Assembly: GCA_036556965.1 (NCBI GenBank)
Contig: DATBIO010000173.1
Location: 1-26,572 of the forward strand
Direction of reading: 5' to 3'
Source: DATBIO01 sp036556965
Lineage (GTDB): Bacteria > Acidobacteriota > Vicinamibacteria > Fen-336
DNA length: 26,572 nt
Under the pieces are notes generated by a model. It ran no database searches and was not told the origin of the DNA. It saw only the letters and a list, made by a program, of their open reading frames with translations. Numbering within the stretch: the first letter of the stretch is position 1; each line of letters opens with the position of its first letter. Of this stretch, positions 13,638 to 24,337 are shown piece after piece. A program made the position numbers and the translations under genes.

Positions 13638-16600
13638 CTAGAAGGTCAGCCGGGCTCCGAGCTGGGCCTGCCAGCGCGAGCGCAGGTCGTCGCGGTCGAA
13701 CTTGCGGTAGGTGGGCGCGGTGATGGTCGCGATGTCGTAGACGTACTTGCCCGTGGCCGCGTCGATGGCGAAGCGGATGGGGTTGAGGTCGTTGAAGCTC
13801 GCGATGTCCACCACCCCCTTGCTGCTGTCGATCAGGTTCAGGACGTTCAGGACGTCCGCCGTCAGCTCGATCTTGGCCTCGCCCACCGTGGGCAGCTTGA
13901 CCGCCAGCTTGAAGTCCAAGGCGTCCGTCCACGGCGCCCGCCCCGCGTTGCGGGCCACGATGCCCCCGCGGTGCTTGCTCAGCGCGCTGTCGGCGGCGAT
14001 GAAGGCGTCGAGCTGCTCCCAGGTGCCCCCGCGCACGATGACCTGGTCGGGGCTGGACGGCACGAAGATCAGGTCGTTGGCGGTGCGGCCGTCGCTGTTG
14101 GCGTCGCCGTTGAAGACGAAGCTGTAGGGACGGCCGGACTGGCCGTTGTAGAAGAGCGACGCGATGGCGTTGACCTTGCCCAGCTTGAAGTCGTAGGACA
14201 GGGCGGCGTTGATGCGGTGCCCGGGGTCGTAGTTGGAGCGGGCCAGGGGCGCGTTGTTGGGATCGCCGGGGACGTAGACGTTGCCCCAGTTCGAGGCGGC
14301 CTGCGAGGACCCGCCGTCGTTCACCGCCTCCGACTCGCCGTACAGCCAGGAGGCGGAGGCGTAGATGCCGTTCTTGAAGGGCCGCTCCATCTTGGCCAGG
14401 AACGTCCACTGGGTGCCCTCGTCGGTGTTCCGCAGGAGGACGACGTCGCCCAGCACGTTGTTCGCGCGGGCGAAGACCGGCCGCCCGTCGGGCCGGGTGG
14501 TGGCGGTGGGGACGAAGTTCAGGTTGGCGTAGTCGATGTCCTTCTGCGTCCACGAGTAGAACAGCTCCACGGTGCCCACCATGTCCCACAGGCCCAGCTT
14601 CTGGTCGTAGGCGATGTTGGTGCGGAACACCTGGGGGAAGGCGTAGTCGGGGTCCACCACGTCGATCTCGTTGCGGAAGGAGCCGGCGGACGCCCCCGCC
14701 ACCACGCGGGGCTGGGCGTCGGGATCGGCCACGAAGGGGATGCGGTTGGCGGCGTTGAAGCTGGCCCCGATGCGCGTGAACTCGATGCCCGTGTTGCCGT
14801 ACTGGTTGGACAGCCAGACGTAGGGGGTGCGCCCGGTGAACAGCCCCAGGCCGCCGCGGACCTGCGAGGTCGAGTTTCCGGTCACGTCGAAGTTGAATCC
14901 GGCCCGGGGCGAGAACATGACCGGGCTCGGCACCACGTCGGTGGCGAAGCCGAAGGCCGCCTCCGCCGCGGGGTTGGCGGTGGGCGTGTCCGGGAACATG
15001 GGGATGTCGGCGCGCGCGCCGAGGGTCAGGGTCAGGCGCGGCGTGGCCCGCCACAGGTCACCCACGTAGAAGCCGATCTGGTTGACGTTGAACTCCGCGG
15101 CCTGCTGGGGGTTCACGGTGGCGGAGAAGCTGTGGTCGAACGACTGGGCCAGGCCCGCCTCGAGGTTGTTGAGGCTGCTGAACCGGTAGTTCCCCATGTT
15201 GTCGCGGATGAACAGGTTCCGGAACTTGAAGAACTCGTTGTGGGTGCCGATGGTCACCATGTGGTTGCCCCAGCGGAAGGTGGCGTCGTTGGTCAGCTCG
15301 AAGATGTCCTGGTCCAGCTCGTTGGCGGCGCGGAAGTTCTCGCGGCCGGCGCGGACCTGGGAGCCGTCGGCAAGGTCCACGATCACCTGCGGGAAGCGCG
15401 TGGGGCCGTCGGCCACCGTGCGGATGCGCTGGTAGGTCACGCGGAACTCGTTCACCACGCTCCCGAAGGTGCTGTTGAGCTGGGCCACCGTGGAGTTGAC
15501 GTTCTCCTTGGGCTGGTACCAGTTGTCGGGGAAGTAGTAGGTACGGCTGCTGGGGAAGCCGCGGTCGGTGATGCCGTCGATGTAGTTGTGCCGGACGGTC
15601 ATGCGGTGGTTCTGGTTCAGGTTGAAGTCCATGCGCGCGAAGATCTTGTCGCTCTCGATGTTGCGGATGAACTCGCCCTGCCCGCCGGGGTCGTACCCGT
15701 AGCGGGACTGCAGGATGCTGAGGAAGCGCTGGACCTCCGCCTCGTGGCCCCAGGGCGTGCCCGTGGCGCCGTCCGCGGAGAAGCCCGACGGGCTCTCGCG
15801 GCGGGCGAAGTCCACGTTGGCGAAGAAGAAGGCCTTGTCCTTGACGATGGGGCCGCCCAGGCTGGCCCCGAACTGCGAGTCGTCGAAGGGCGCGATGGGC
15901 CGGTCGTCCGGTCCGTCCCCCGTCATGCCGTCGCCGCGGAAGAAGTAGTAGGCGGTGCCGTGGAAGGCGTTGGTCCCGCTGCGGGTGACGGCGTTGATGC
16001 CGCCGCCGGTGAAGCCGCCCTGGCGCACGTCGTAGGGCGAGACCAGGAGTTGCAGCTCCTGGATGGCGTCGAGGCTGATCGGCTGTCCGTCCGCGCCGTT
16101 TCCGGGCGCGGAGGAGTCGCTGATGGCGAAGAGGTCGTTGTTGATGGCCCCGTCGATCTGGATGTTGTTGTAGCGGTTGTTCCGTCCGGCCACCGCCAGC
16201 ACGGAGCGCTCGGTGCCGTCGCCGGAGCCCTTGGCGTCGAAGTAGGGGGAGAGGCGCGCGAAGTCCTCCAGGCCGCGGCCCACCGTGGGCAGGTTCTGGA
16301 TGGCCTCCTGGGTCACGCTGTCCGCGGGGCCCGTGGCGGAGGGCGAGATGATGTCGCCCGCGGAGGCGGTGACCTCGACCGTCTCCGTCATGGTCTCGAG
16401 GGCGAGCTTGAAGCTCATGTTCGCGGTCTCGCCCAGGCGCACGAAGACGTTCTCTTCCTTGCGCTCGCGGAAGCCGGCAAGGGCCGCGGTCACCGTGTAG
16501 GGGCCGCCCGCCCGGACGTTGAGGATGGTGAAGGTGCCCTCCGCGTCGGAGGTGGCGGAGTACTGCGTTCCGGTCGGCTCGTGGCGGGCGGACAGGCTGA

Positions 16601-16745
16601 CGCCGGGCAGGACGCCTCCGCTCTCGTCGCTGACCTCGCCCGAGATCGCCCCCGTTGTGGCGGTCTGGGCGAGGGCGGGGACGCTGGTTACGGCCACCAG
16701 GACGGCCAGGCCCAGCGCGGACAACATGGTACGCAAGCTCTTCAT
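13638..16745 (-). CDS. TonB-dependent receptor, Oar-like (second copy type)
   Basis: A 1035-residue outer-membrane receptor. The signal peptide is about 1-27 (SVPALAQ). A carboxypeptidase-regulatory-like domain lies at about 30-115 (GAISGEVSDESGGVLPGVSL), a TonB-box-like ETVEVTAS at 121-128, then a plug with NLPTVGRGLEDFARLSP, NNIQIDGAINNDLF, and GGGINAVTRSGTNAFHGTAYYFF. A long barrel ends in AQLGARLTF with the terminal Phe. It differs from the receptor at 2020-4869 in length and in plug loops, so the two probably take different ligands. The start is fixed by GAGGAG at 16758-16753, seven bases before the ATG. A strong terminator lies after the stop. It is divergent from hpt. The substrate is unknown; adjacency to a TolC-type channel may be incidental because of the terminator between them. 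Confidence 0.93.
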   Translation of the reverse strand: MKSLRTMLSALGLAVLVAVTSVPALAQTATTGAISGEVSDESGGVLPGVSLSARHEPTGTQYSATSDAEGTFTILNVRAGGPYTVTAALAGFRERKEENVFVRLGETANMSFKLALETMTETVEVTASAGDIISPSATGPADSVTQEAIQNLPTVGRGLEDFARLSPYFDAKGSGDGTERSVLAVAGRNNRYNNIQIDGAINNDLFAISDSSAPGNGADGQPISLDAIQELQLLVSPYDVRQGGFTGGGINAVTRSGTNAFHGTAYYFFRGDGMTGDGPDDRPIAPFDDSQFGASLGGPIVKDKAFFFANVDFARRESPSGFSADGATGTPWGHEAEVQRFLSILQSRYGYDPGGQGEFIRNIESDKIFARMDFNLNQNHRMTVRHNYIDGITDRGFPSSRTYYFPDNWYQPKENVNSTVAQLNSTFGSVVNEFRVTYQRIRTVADGPTRFPQVIVDLADGSQVRAGRENFRAANELDQDIFELTNDATFRWGNHMVTIGTHNEFFKFRNLFIRDNMGNYRFSSLNNLEAGLAQSFDHSFSATVNPQQAAEFNVNQIGFYVGDLWRATPRLTLTLGARADIPMFPDTPTANPAAEAAFGFATDVVPSPVMFSPRAGFNFDVTGNSTSQVRGGLGLFTGRTPYVWLSNQYGNTGIEFTRIGASFNAANRIPFVADPDAQPRVVAGASAGSFRNEIDVVDPDYAFPQVFRTNIAYDQKLGLWDMVGTVELFYSWTQKDIDYANLNFVPTATTRPDGRPVFARANNVLGDVVLLRNTDEGTQWTFLAKMERPFKNGIYASASWLYGESEAVNDGGSSQAASNWGNVYVPGDPNNAPLARSNYDPGHRINAALSYDFKLGKVNAIASLFYNGQSGRPYSFVFNGDANSDGRTANDLIFVPSSPDQVIVRGGTWEQLDAFIAADSALSKHRGGIVARNAGRAPWTDALDFKLAVKLPTVGEAKIELTADVLNVLNLIDSSKGVVDIASFNDLNPIRFAIDAATGKYVYDIATITAPTYRKFDRDDLRSRWQAQLGARLTF

Positions 16746-16752
16746 AGCTCCT

Positions 16753-16758
16753 CTCCTC
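16753..16758 (-). promoter_or_regulatory. Shine-Dalgarno of the second TonB receptor
   Basis: GAGGAG on the reverse strand ends seven bases before the ATG at 16745-16743, fixing that start. Confidence 0.75.
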
Positions 16759-16969
16759 AGACGGTGGGTCGAGATCAGCCTATAGGGGTCAGACCGCAGG
16801 CGGGATGGCTCTCGGGACGGCGAGATGGTAGCCCCCGGGCCTCCACCGAGTCAATGCTGCCGGACTCGTCATGGCGCCGATGATGCCCGCGCGCCGTGAC
16901 CGCCGCGTGACGCCCCGGGAGGCCTCCTGCCGTCTTCCTCTGGCGACGGGCGCGCCGCCGCCCGCGGGC

Positions 16970-16975
16970 TATAAT
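16970..16975 (+). promoter_or_regulatory. -10 element (TATAAT) of the hpt promoter
   Basis: A perfect TATAAT lies 24 bases before the hpt ATG. The predicted start near 16983 gives a leader of about 17 bases that contains the Shine-Dalgarno. No -35 match is seen. The surrounding bases match those at the symporter promoter. Confidence 0.6.
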
Positions 16976-16986
16976 CCGCGCCCGCC

Positions 16987-16992
16987 AAGGAG
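16987..16992 (+). promoter_or_regulatory. Shine-Dalgarno of hpt
   Basis: AAGGAG lies seven bases before the ATG at 17000 and favours that start over the longer open frame beginning at 16871. Confidence 0.75.
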
Positions 16993-16999
16993 CCCTGCC

Positions 17000-17509
17000 A
17001 TGAAGGTCCTGCTGTCGAACGACGCCATCCAGGCCCGCGTCCACGAGATGGGCGCGGAGATCGCCCGCGATTACGCGGGCCGCGAGCCCCACCTGGTGGG
17101 CGTCCTGAAGGGGGCCTGCACCTTCATGACGGACCTGGCGCGCGCCATCGAGCTCCCCATCACCCTGGACTTCATCGCCGTGTCGTCCTACGGCGCGGCC
17201 ACCAAGTCGTCGGGCGAGGTCCGGCTGGTGAAGGACCTCGACCAGGGCCTCGACGGCCGCGACCTCATCGTGGTCGAGGACATCGTGGACACCGGCCTCA
17301 CCCTCAACTACCTCCTCAACGTCCTCCGGGCGCGGGGCCCGCGCACGCTGAAGGTGGCGGCCCTCCTCTCCAAGCCGTCGCGCCGGCTGGTGGAGGTGGC
17401 GGTGGACTACGTGGGGTTCTCCATCGACGACCACTTCGTCGTGGGTTACGGGCTCGACTACAACGAGAAGTACCGCAACCTGCCCGACATCGTGGTCTAC
17501 GGCGGATAG
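17000..17509 (+). CDS. hpt: Hypoxanthine(-guanine) phosphoribosyltransferase
   Basis: A 169-residue cytosolic purine-salvage enzyme that transfers phosphoribosyl from PRPP to hypoxanthine or guanine, giving IMP or GMP. The PRPP-binding motif is V92-E-D-I-V-D-T-G-L-T101. GVLKGACTFMTDL at 34-46 forms the pyrophosphate loop, SSYGAATKSSGEV at 62-74 is the flexible loop, and VGYGLDYNEKYRNLPDI at 148-164 is the C-terminal base-binding signature. The length is normal for bacterial Hpt. The start at ATG 17000 is supported by AAGGAG and a TATAAT. It forms a single-gene unit with a GC hairpin just after the stop. The same fold and motif are shared by the tRNA-lysidine-synthase-linked Hpt of other bacteria, but tilS is not present here. 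Confidence 0.95.
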   Translation: MKVLLSNDAIQARVHEMGAEIARDYAGREPHLVGVLKGACTFMTDLARAIELPITLDFIAVSSYGAATKSSGEVRLVKDLDQGLDGRDLIVVEDIVDTGLTLNYLLNVLRARGPRTLKVAALLSKPSRRLVEVAVDYVGFSIDDHFVVGYGLDYNEKYRNLPDIVVYGG

Positions 17510-17519
17510 CCGGAACCGG

Positions 17520-17536
17520 GCCCGGCGCCGCCGGGC
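17520..17536 (+). terminator. GC hairpin after hpt
   Basis: GCCCGGC at 17520-17526 pairs with GCCGGGC at 17530-17536 (loop GCC), 10 bases after the hpt stop. There is no T-tract. It lies just upstream of the next promoter. Confidence 0.5.
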
Positions 17537-17552
17537 TGGTGCCGTTAGCCGT

Positions 17553-17558
17553 TAAGCT
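17553..17558 (+). promoter_or_regulatory. -10-like element (TAAGCT) of a probable leaderless promoter
   Basis: TAAGCT fits the minimal TAnnnT form of a -10 element and ends eight bases before the ATG at 17567. There is no Shine-Dalgarno. The 11 bases GCCGTTAAGCT (17548-17558) differ by one base from GCCGTTATGCT before recG (22236-22246). A tandem heptamer GCCGTTA covers 17541-17554. Confidence 0.5.
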
Positions 17559-17566
17559 AGCGCCAG

Positions 17567-18463
17567 ATGCGGCACGTCATCGGCATCGACGCCGGCGGCA
17601 CGAAGACCGTGGGCATGCTCGCGGACGAGAGCGGCGGCGTGCTGGCGGAGGCCCGCGGAGGGGGAGCGAACCTCCAGACCCACGGCGAGCTCGAGGTCGA
17701 GAAGGTGTTCGACCACGTGCTGGAGAGCCTGGGCCGCGAGCGGCCCGTGGCGGCGCTCTGCCTCGGGATCGCGGGCGTGGACCGGCCCCACGACGAGGGC
17801 GTCATCCGCGCCATCCTGCGGCGGCTGGGCTGGCGCCAGAACGCGCGCGTGGTGAACGACGCCGCCGTGGCCCTGGCCGCCGGCGCTCCCGACGGCTACG
17901 GGGTGGTGATCCTGGCCGGCACGGGGTCCATCGCCTACGGCATGGACCCGGCGGGGAAGAGCGCGCGCTCGGGGGGCTACGGTTTCCTCCTCGCGGACGA
18001 GGGCTCGGGTTATTGGCTCGGACACCAGGCCCTGCGCGCCGTCGTGCGCGCCACGGACGGCCGCGGCCCCCACACGCTCCTCCAGCCCCTCGTCTTCGAG
18101 GTCCTGGAGGTGTCGAGCGTTGCGGACATGATCCCCCGGGTCTACGAGAAGGGGCTGCCCAAGCACCGCGTGGCGGCCCTCGCCCCCCTCGTGCAGAAGG
18201 CCAGCGACCAGGGCGACCGCCTGGCCGGCGACCTGCTCGACACGGCGGCCGACGAGCTGGGCCGCGCCGCGCGGGCGGTGGCCCGCCAGATCGCCCTGCC
18301 CGAGACCTTCCCCCTCGTCCTGGCCGGCGGGGTGTTCCGCGGCTGTCCGAGCCTGGCCGGCCGCATCGAGGCGTGCCTCGCCCTGGCCGGCGCGCAGCCG
18401 CACCTCCTGGAAGGCGAGCCGGCGCGGGGCGCCGTGCGCCTGGCCCTGGAGGCCCTGCCATGA
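17567..18463 (+). CDS. BadF/BadG-type ATPase, probable N-acetylglucosamine (or glucosamine) kinase
   Basis: A 298-residue actin-fold (ASKHA) sugar kinase. D8-A-G-G-T-K-T14 is the phosphate-1 loop, VVNDAAVALAAG at 95-106 carries the likely catalytic Asp98, LAGTGSIAYG at 116-125 is the phosphate-2 motif, and LLADEGSGYWLG at 141-152 is the hallmark of the NagK/GlcN-kinase branch of the BadF family. LVLAGGVFRGCPSLAGRI near the C-terminus is the adenosine motif. The likely role is ATP-dependent phosphorylation of GlcNAc or a related amino sugar in the cytoplasm. The size fits kinases rather than the larger benzoyl-CoA-reductase activators, and there is no Fe-S cysteine motif. The ATG follows a TAAGCT element by eight bases. 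The stop overlaps the ChbG start (ATGA, 18460-18463), linking it to amino-sugar deacetylation. Confidence 0.85.
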   Translation: MRHVIGIDAGGTKTVGMLADESGGVLAEARGGGANLQTHGELEVEKVFDHVLESLGRERPVAALCLGIAGVDRPHDEGVIRAILRRLGWRQNARVVNDAAVALAAGAPDGYGVVILAGTGSIAYGMDPAGKSARSGGYGFLLADEGSGYWLGHQALRAVVRATDGRGPHTLLQPLVFEVLEVSSVADMIPRVYEKGLPKHRVAALAPLVQKASDQGDRLAGDLLDTAADELGRAARAVARQIALPETFPLVLAGGVFRGCPSLAGRIEACLALAGAQPHLLEGEPARGAVRLALEALP

Positions 18464-19221
18464 GCGCGGTCAAGCGGCTGGTGGTCAACGCCGACGACCT
18501 CGGGCGCACGCCGGGGATCAACCAGGGCATCTTCGAGGCGCACGACCGCGGCCTGGTGACCAGCGCCACCCTGATGGTGAACTACGCCGCGGCGGAGGAC
18601 GCGGCCCGCCACTCGCGGCACAACCCGCGCCTGGGCGTCGGCCTCCACCTGGCCTTCACCGGCGGCCCGTCCGCGCTCCCCGCCGCGCGCATACCCACGC
18701 TGGCCGACCCGGCGGCGGGCATGCCGGCCAAGCCCGAGGGCCTCGGCCCCGCCCGCCTGGAGGACGTGCTGGCGGAGGCGCGCGCCCAGCTCCGCCGATT
18801 CCGGGAGCTGATGGGGCGCGACCCCACGCACTTCGACAGCCATCACCATTCGCACCGCGAGGCGCCCGCGGTGCTGGAGGCGGTGCTCACCCTGGCCTGG
18901 GAGACCGGCCTCCCCGTGCGCAACGCCTCCCCCCAGGTCGGCGCGCGGCTGCGCCGCGAGAACGTGCGCACCACCGACCACTTCGTGGAGGAGTTCTACG
19001 GCGAGAAGGCGACCACCGAGGACCTGGTCCGCATCCTCTTCGGCCTGCCCCTGGGCACCAGCGAGCTCATGTGCCATCCCGCGGTGGTGGACGACGAGCT
19101 CCGCGCGTCCTCCAGCTACGCGGAGCAGCGGTCGGGGGAGCTCGCCGCCCTCCTGCACCGCGAGGCGCGCCAGGCCGTGCAGGCGGCGGGCATCCGGCTG
19201 ATCAACTGGGGCGAGCTGTGA
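18460..19221 (+). CDS. chbG: ChbG/YdjC-family carbohydrate deacetylase
   Basis: A 253-residue metal-dependent deacetylase. N10-A-D12-D13-L-G is the family N-terminal motif with catalytic and metal-ligand Asp. GLVTSATLM begins at 31, GVGLHL at 59-64 contains metal-ligand His63, D127-S-H128-H-H-S-H132 region is the family metal site, and SELMCHPA at 201-208 carries His206 (many homologues have Gly instead of Ala208). The E. coli relative removes one acetyl group from chitobiose and chitotriose; other members act on different acetylated sugars. The start codon overlaps the stop of the upstream kinase gene by four bases, so the two products probably act in one amino-sugar salvage route. Unlike E. 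coli, no PTS or chitobiase genes are adjacent. The exact sugar is uncertain. Confidence 0.88.
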   Translation: MSAVKRLVVNADDLGRTPGINQGIFEAHDRGLVTSATLMVNYAAAEDAARHSRHNPRLGVGLHLAFTGGPSALPAARIPTLADPAAGMPAKPEGLGPARLEDVLAEARAQLRRFRELMGRDPTHFDSHHHSHREAPAVLEAVLTLAWETGLPVRNASPQVGARLRRENVRTTDHFVEEFYGEKATTEDLVRILFGLPLGTSELMCHPAVVDDELRASSSYAEQRSGELAALLHREARQAVQAAGIRLINWGEL

Positions 19222-19315
19222 CGGCGACCGCGGTGGCCGCCCGGCGGCGCGGGTCCGAGGATCCCGCGTGGCCCTGCTCCCTCCGCGCCGGCCACCCCCG
19301 CCTGGAGGTCCTCGC

Positions 19316-19339
19316 CGGCCTCGAGGCAGCCTCGAGGCC

Positions 19340-19340
<1 letters not shown>
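19316..19340. promoter_or_regulatory. 25-bp perfect palindrome at the hybrid kinase start
   Basis: CGGCCTCGAGGC at 19316-19327 and its exact reverse complement at 19329-19340 flank a single central A. It also reads as two copies of the ten-base palindrome GCCTCGAGGC spaced by one base. It ends on the first base of the preferred GTG start at 19340. It may be a two-site operator or a cruciform/terminator for the kinase-ChbG operon. If translation began at 19268 the repeat would be coding. Confidence 0.55.
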
Positions 19341-22189
<2,849 letters not shown>

Positions 22190-22199
22190 CGCGGAGGCC

Positions 22200-22215
22200 C
22201 CGGGCGCGCTCCCGG
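22200..22215 (+). terminator. Short hairpin after the hybrid kinase (weak)
   Basis: CCGGG at 22200-22204 and CCCGG at 22211-22215 form a five-pair stem 10 bases after the stop. There is no T-tract. Confidence 0.3.
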
Positions 22216-22240
22216 ACCGCGTGCGGCCGCCCCCTGCCGT

Positions 22241-22246
22241 TATGCT
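22241..22246 (+). promoter_or_regulatory. -10-like element (TATGCT) of a probable leaderless recG promoter
   Basis: TATGCT ends seven bases before the GTG at 22254. There is no Shine-Dalgarno near any candidate start. The 11-base context GCCGTTATGCT is shared, with one difference, with the sugar-kinase promoter. Confidence 0.5.
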
Positions 22247-22253
22247 CTCAGCC

Positions 22254-24332
22254 GTGGTCGACCTCGCCGCCTCCGTGCAATACGTGAAGGGCGTGGGGCC
22301 CCAGCGCGCGGAGGCGCTGGCCGGCCTGGGCGTGCGCACCGCCGAGGACCTCCTCTTCCACGTGCCCATGCGCTACGAGGACCGCCGCCAGTTCACGCAC
22401 ATCGCGGACCTGCGGGCCGGCACGAAGACGGTGGTGGCCGGCGTCATCGAGGTGGCCGGACTGCGGCGGGCCCGCCGGATGGCCGTCTTCGAGCTGCGCC
22501 TGGCCGACGAGAGCGGGCGGCTCAAGGCGGTGTGGTTCAACCAGCCCTACCTGCGCGAGGTGATGGCGCGCGGGCGCCGGGTGGTGCTCTACGGGAGCGT
22601 GGAGCGCGACCGCCACGGCGGGGGACGCCTGATGATGGCCTCGCCCGAGTACGAGCTGATCGAGGAAGACGACGCCGCCGTGCACATGGGCCGCATCGTG
22701 CCCATCTACGAGAAGCTCGGCCCCCTCACGGGCAAGGGCCTGCGCCGCGTGATCCTGCCCCTGGCCGCGGGCCTGGCCGAGGGGCCGGACCCCCTGTCCG
22801 CGCCCGTGCGCGAGCGGCTCCGCCTGCTGCCGCGCCACCTGGCCCTGCGGCGCCTGCACGACCCGGGGGGCGACGCGGACCTGGGCGACCTGAACGCCGC
22901 GCGGTCGCCCGCCCACCGCAGCCTGATCCTGGAGGAGCTGTTCCTGTTCCAGCTCGGGCTCGCGCTGCGCCGGCAGCAGCGGCGGGCCGACCGCCAGGGC
23001 ATCGCCTTCCGGGTGACGGACGCCGCGCGCGAGGCGGTGAAGCGCATCCTCCCCTTCCCGCTCACCGCCGCGCAGAAGCGCGTGCTGCGGGAGATCGCCG
23101 ACGACATGCAGGACGCGCGGCCCATGAACCGGCTGCTCCAGGGAGACGTGGGCGCGGGAAAGACGGTGGTGGCCCTGCTGGCCATGGTCATCGCCGTGGA
23201 GAACGGCTACCAGGCCGCGCTGATGGCCCCCACCGAGGTGCTGGCCGAGCAGCACGCCCTCACCCTCGGGCGGCTGCTGGCGCGGTGCCGCTACACGGTC
23301 GCGCTCGTGAGCGCGGGCACGCGCGCGCAGCGGGCGGAGGCGCGCGACCGCCTGCGCGCCGGTCACGTGGACATCGCGGTGGGCACCCACGCCCTGATCC
23401 AGGAGCAGGTGGGCTTCCGACGCCTCGGCCTGGCGGTGGTGGACGAGCAGCACCGTTTCGGCGTCCTGCAGCGCGAGGACCTCCTGCGCAAGGGGTACCA
23501 GGCCGACCTGCTGGTGATGACCGCCACCCCCATCCCGCGCACCCTGGCCCTCACCGCCTACGGCGACCTGGACGTCTCCCTCCTCGACGAGCGCCCGCCG
23601 GGACGCACGCCGGTGCGCACGGAGGTGCGCGCGGCCGCCGCCCGCCGCGCGGTCCAGGACCTGGTGCGGCGGGAGGTGGCCGCCGGCCACCAGGCCTACG
23701 TGGTCTACCCCCTGGTAGAGGAGTCGGAGAAGCTCGAGGACGTGGCGGCGGCCCGGCAGATGGCCGAACGGTGGCAGGAGGCGCTGCCGGGCGTGCGCGT
23801 GGCCCTGCTCCACGGCCGCATGAAGTCGGGGGAGAAGGAGGCGGTGATGGCCTCCTTCGCCGCGGGCGAGGCGCAGGTCCTGGTGGCCACGACCGTCATC
23901 GAGGTGGGGGTGGACGTGCCCAACGCCACCCTGATGGTGATCGAGAACGCCGAGCGCTTCGGGCTGGCCTCCCTGCACCAGCTCCGCGGCCGCGTGGGCC
24001 GCGGTCGCGCGTCCTCGTCCTGCGTGCTGGTGACGCACGGGCGCCTCTCCGAGGAGGCGCGCGCCCGGCTGGAGGTCATGGTGCGCACCGACGACGGCTT
24101 CGTGATCGCCGAGGAGGACCTGCGCCTGCGGGGGCCGGGCGACTTCTTCGGCACCCGGCAATGGGGCCTGCCCGCCTTCCGCGTGGCCGACCTGATGCGC
24201 GACCGTGAGCTGCTGGAGACGGCGCGGGCGGAGGCCTTCCGCTTCCTGGAGGAGGCGGGGCCGGCGGAGGCGCAGCGCCTCCTGGCCAGCGGGGCCTGGG
24301 CCCGGCGCTTCGCGCTCTCCGCCATCGGCTGA
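22254..24332 (+). CDS. recG: ATP-dependent DNA helicase RecG
   Basis: A 692-residue superfamily-2 helicase that reverses stalled replication forks and branch-migrates Holliday junctions. The N-terminal HhH/wedge region (SVQYVKGVGPQRAEALAGLG) and OB-fold precede the motor. Walker A is G297-D-V-G-A-G-K-T304. The DEAH-type box reads D397-E-Q-H400, as in other RecG proteins. Motif III is MTATPIPRTLAL, and helicase domain 2 carries LLHGRMKSGEKEAVM, EVGVDVPNATLMVIENAERF and HQLRGRVGRG. The C-terminal TRG/RecG region includes LRLRGPGDFFGTRQ. Possible starts are GTG 22221, ATG 22242 and GTG 22254. The last is preferred because it follows TATGCT by seven bases, as at other leaderless-looking genes here, and gives a standard N-terminus. 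It is the first gene of a recG-rsmD-coaD-aminotransferase run. Confidence 0.95.
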   Translation: MVDLAASVQYVKGVGPQRAEALAGLGVRTAEDLLFHVPMRYEDRRQFTHIADLRAGTKTVVAGVIEVAGLRRARRMAVFELRLADESGRLKAVWFNQPYLREVMARGRRVVLYGSVERDRHGGGRLMMASPEYELIEEDDAAVHMGRIVPIYEKLGPLTGKGLRRVILPLAAGLAEGPDPLSAPVRERLRLLPRHLALRRLHDPGGDADLGDLNAARSPAHRSLILEELFLFQLGLALRRQQRRADRQGIAFRVTDAAREAVKRILPFPLTAAQKRVLREIADDMQDARPMNRLLQGDVGAGKTVVALLAMVIAVENGYQAALMAPTEVLAEQHALTLGRLLARCRYTVALVSAGTRAQRAEARDRLRAGHVDIAVGTHALIQEQVGFRRLGLAVVDEQHRFGVLQREDLLRKGYQADLLVMTATPIPRTLALTAYGDLDVSLLDERPPGRTPVRTEVRAAAARRAVQDLVRREVAAGHQAYVVYPLVEESEKLEDVAAARQMAERWQEALPGVRVALLHGRMKSGEKEAVMASFAAGEAQVLVATTVIEVGVDVPNATLMVIENAERFGLASLHQLRGRVGRGRASSSCVLVTHGRLSEEARARLEVMVRTDDGFVIAEEDLRLRGPGDFFGTRQWGLPAFRVADLMRDRELLETARAEAFRFLEEAGPAEAQRLLASGAWARRFALSAIG

Positions 24333-24337
24333 CGGCG

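Noticed and set aside
16781..16795. TATAGGGGTCAGACC near the second TonB receptor, resembling GGTC-A-GACC repeat elements
   Set aside because: Only a 4-bp arm palindrome is present and no second copy is seen in the window, so a mobile-element remnant cannot be supported. The reverse-strand TATAGG was also too weak, without a -35, to call a promoter.
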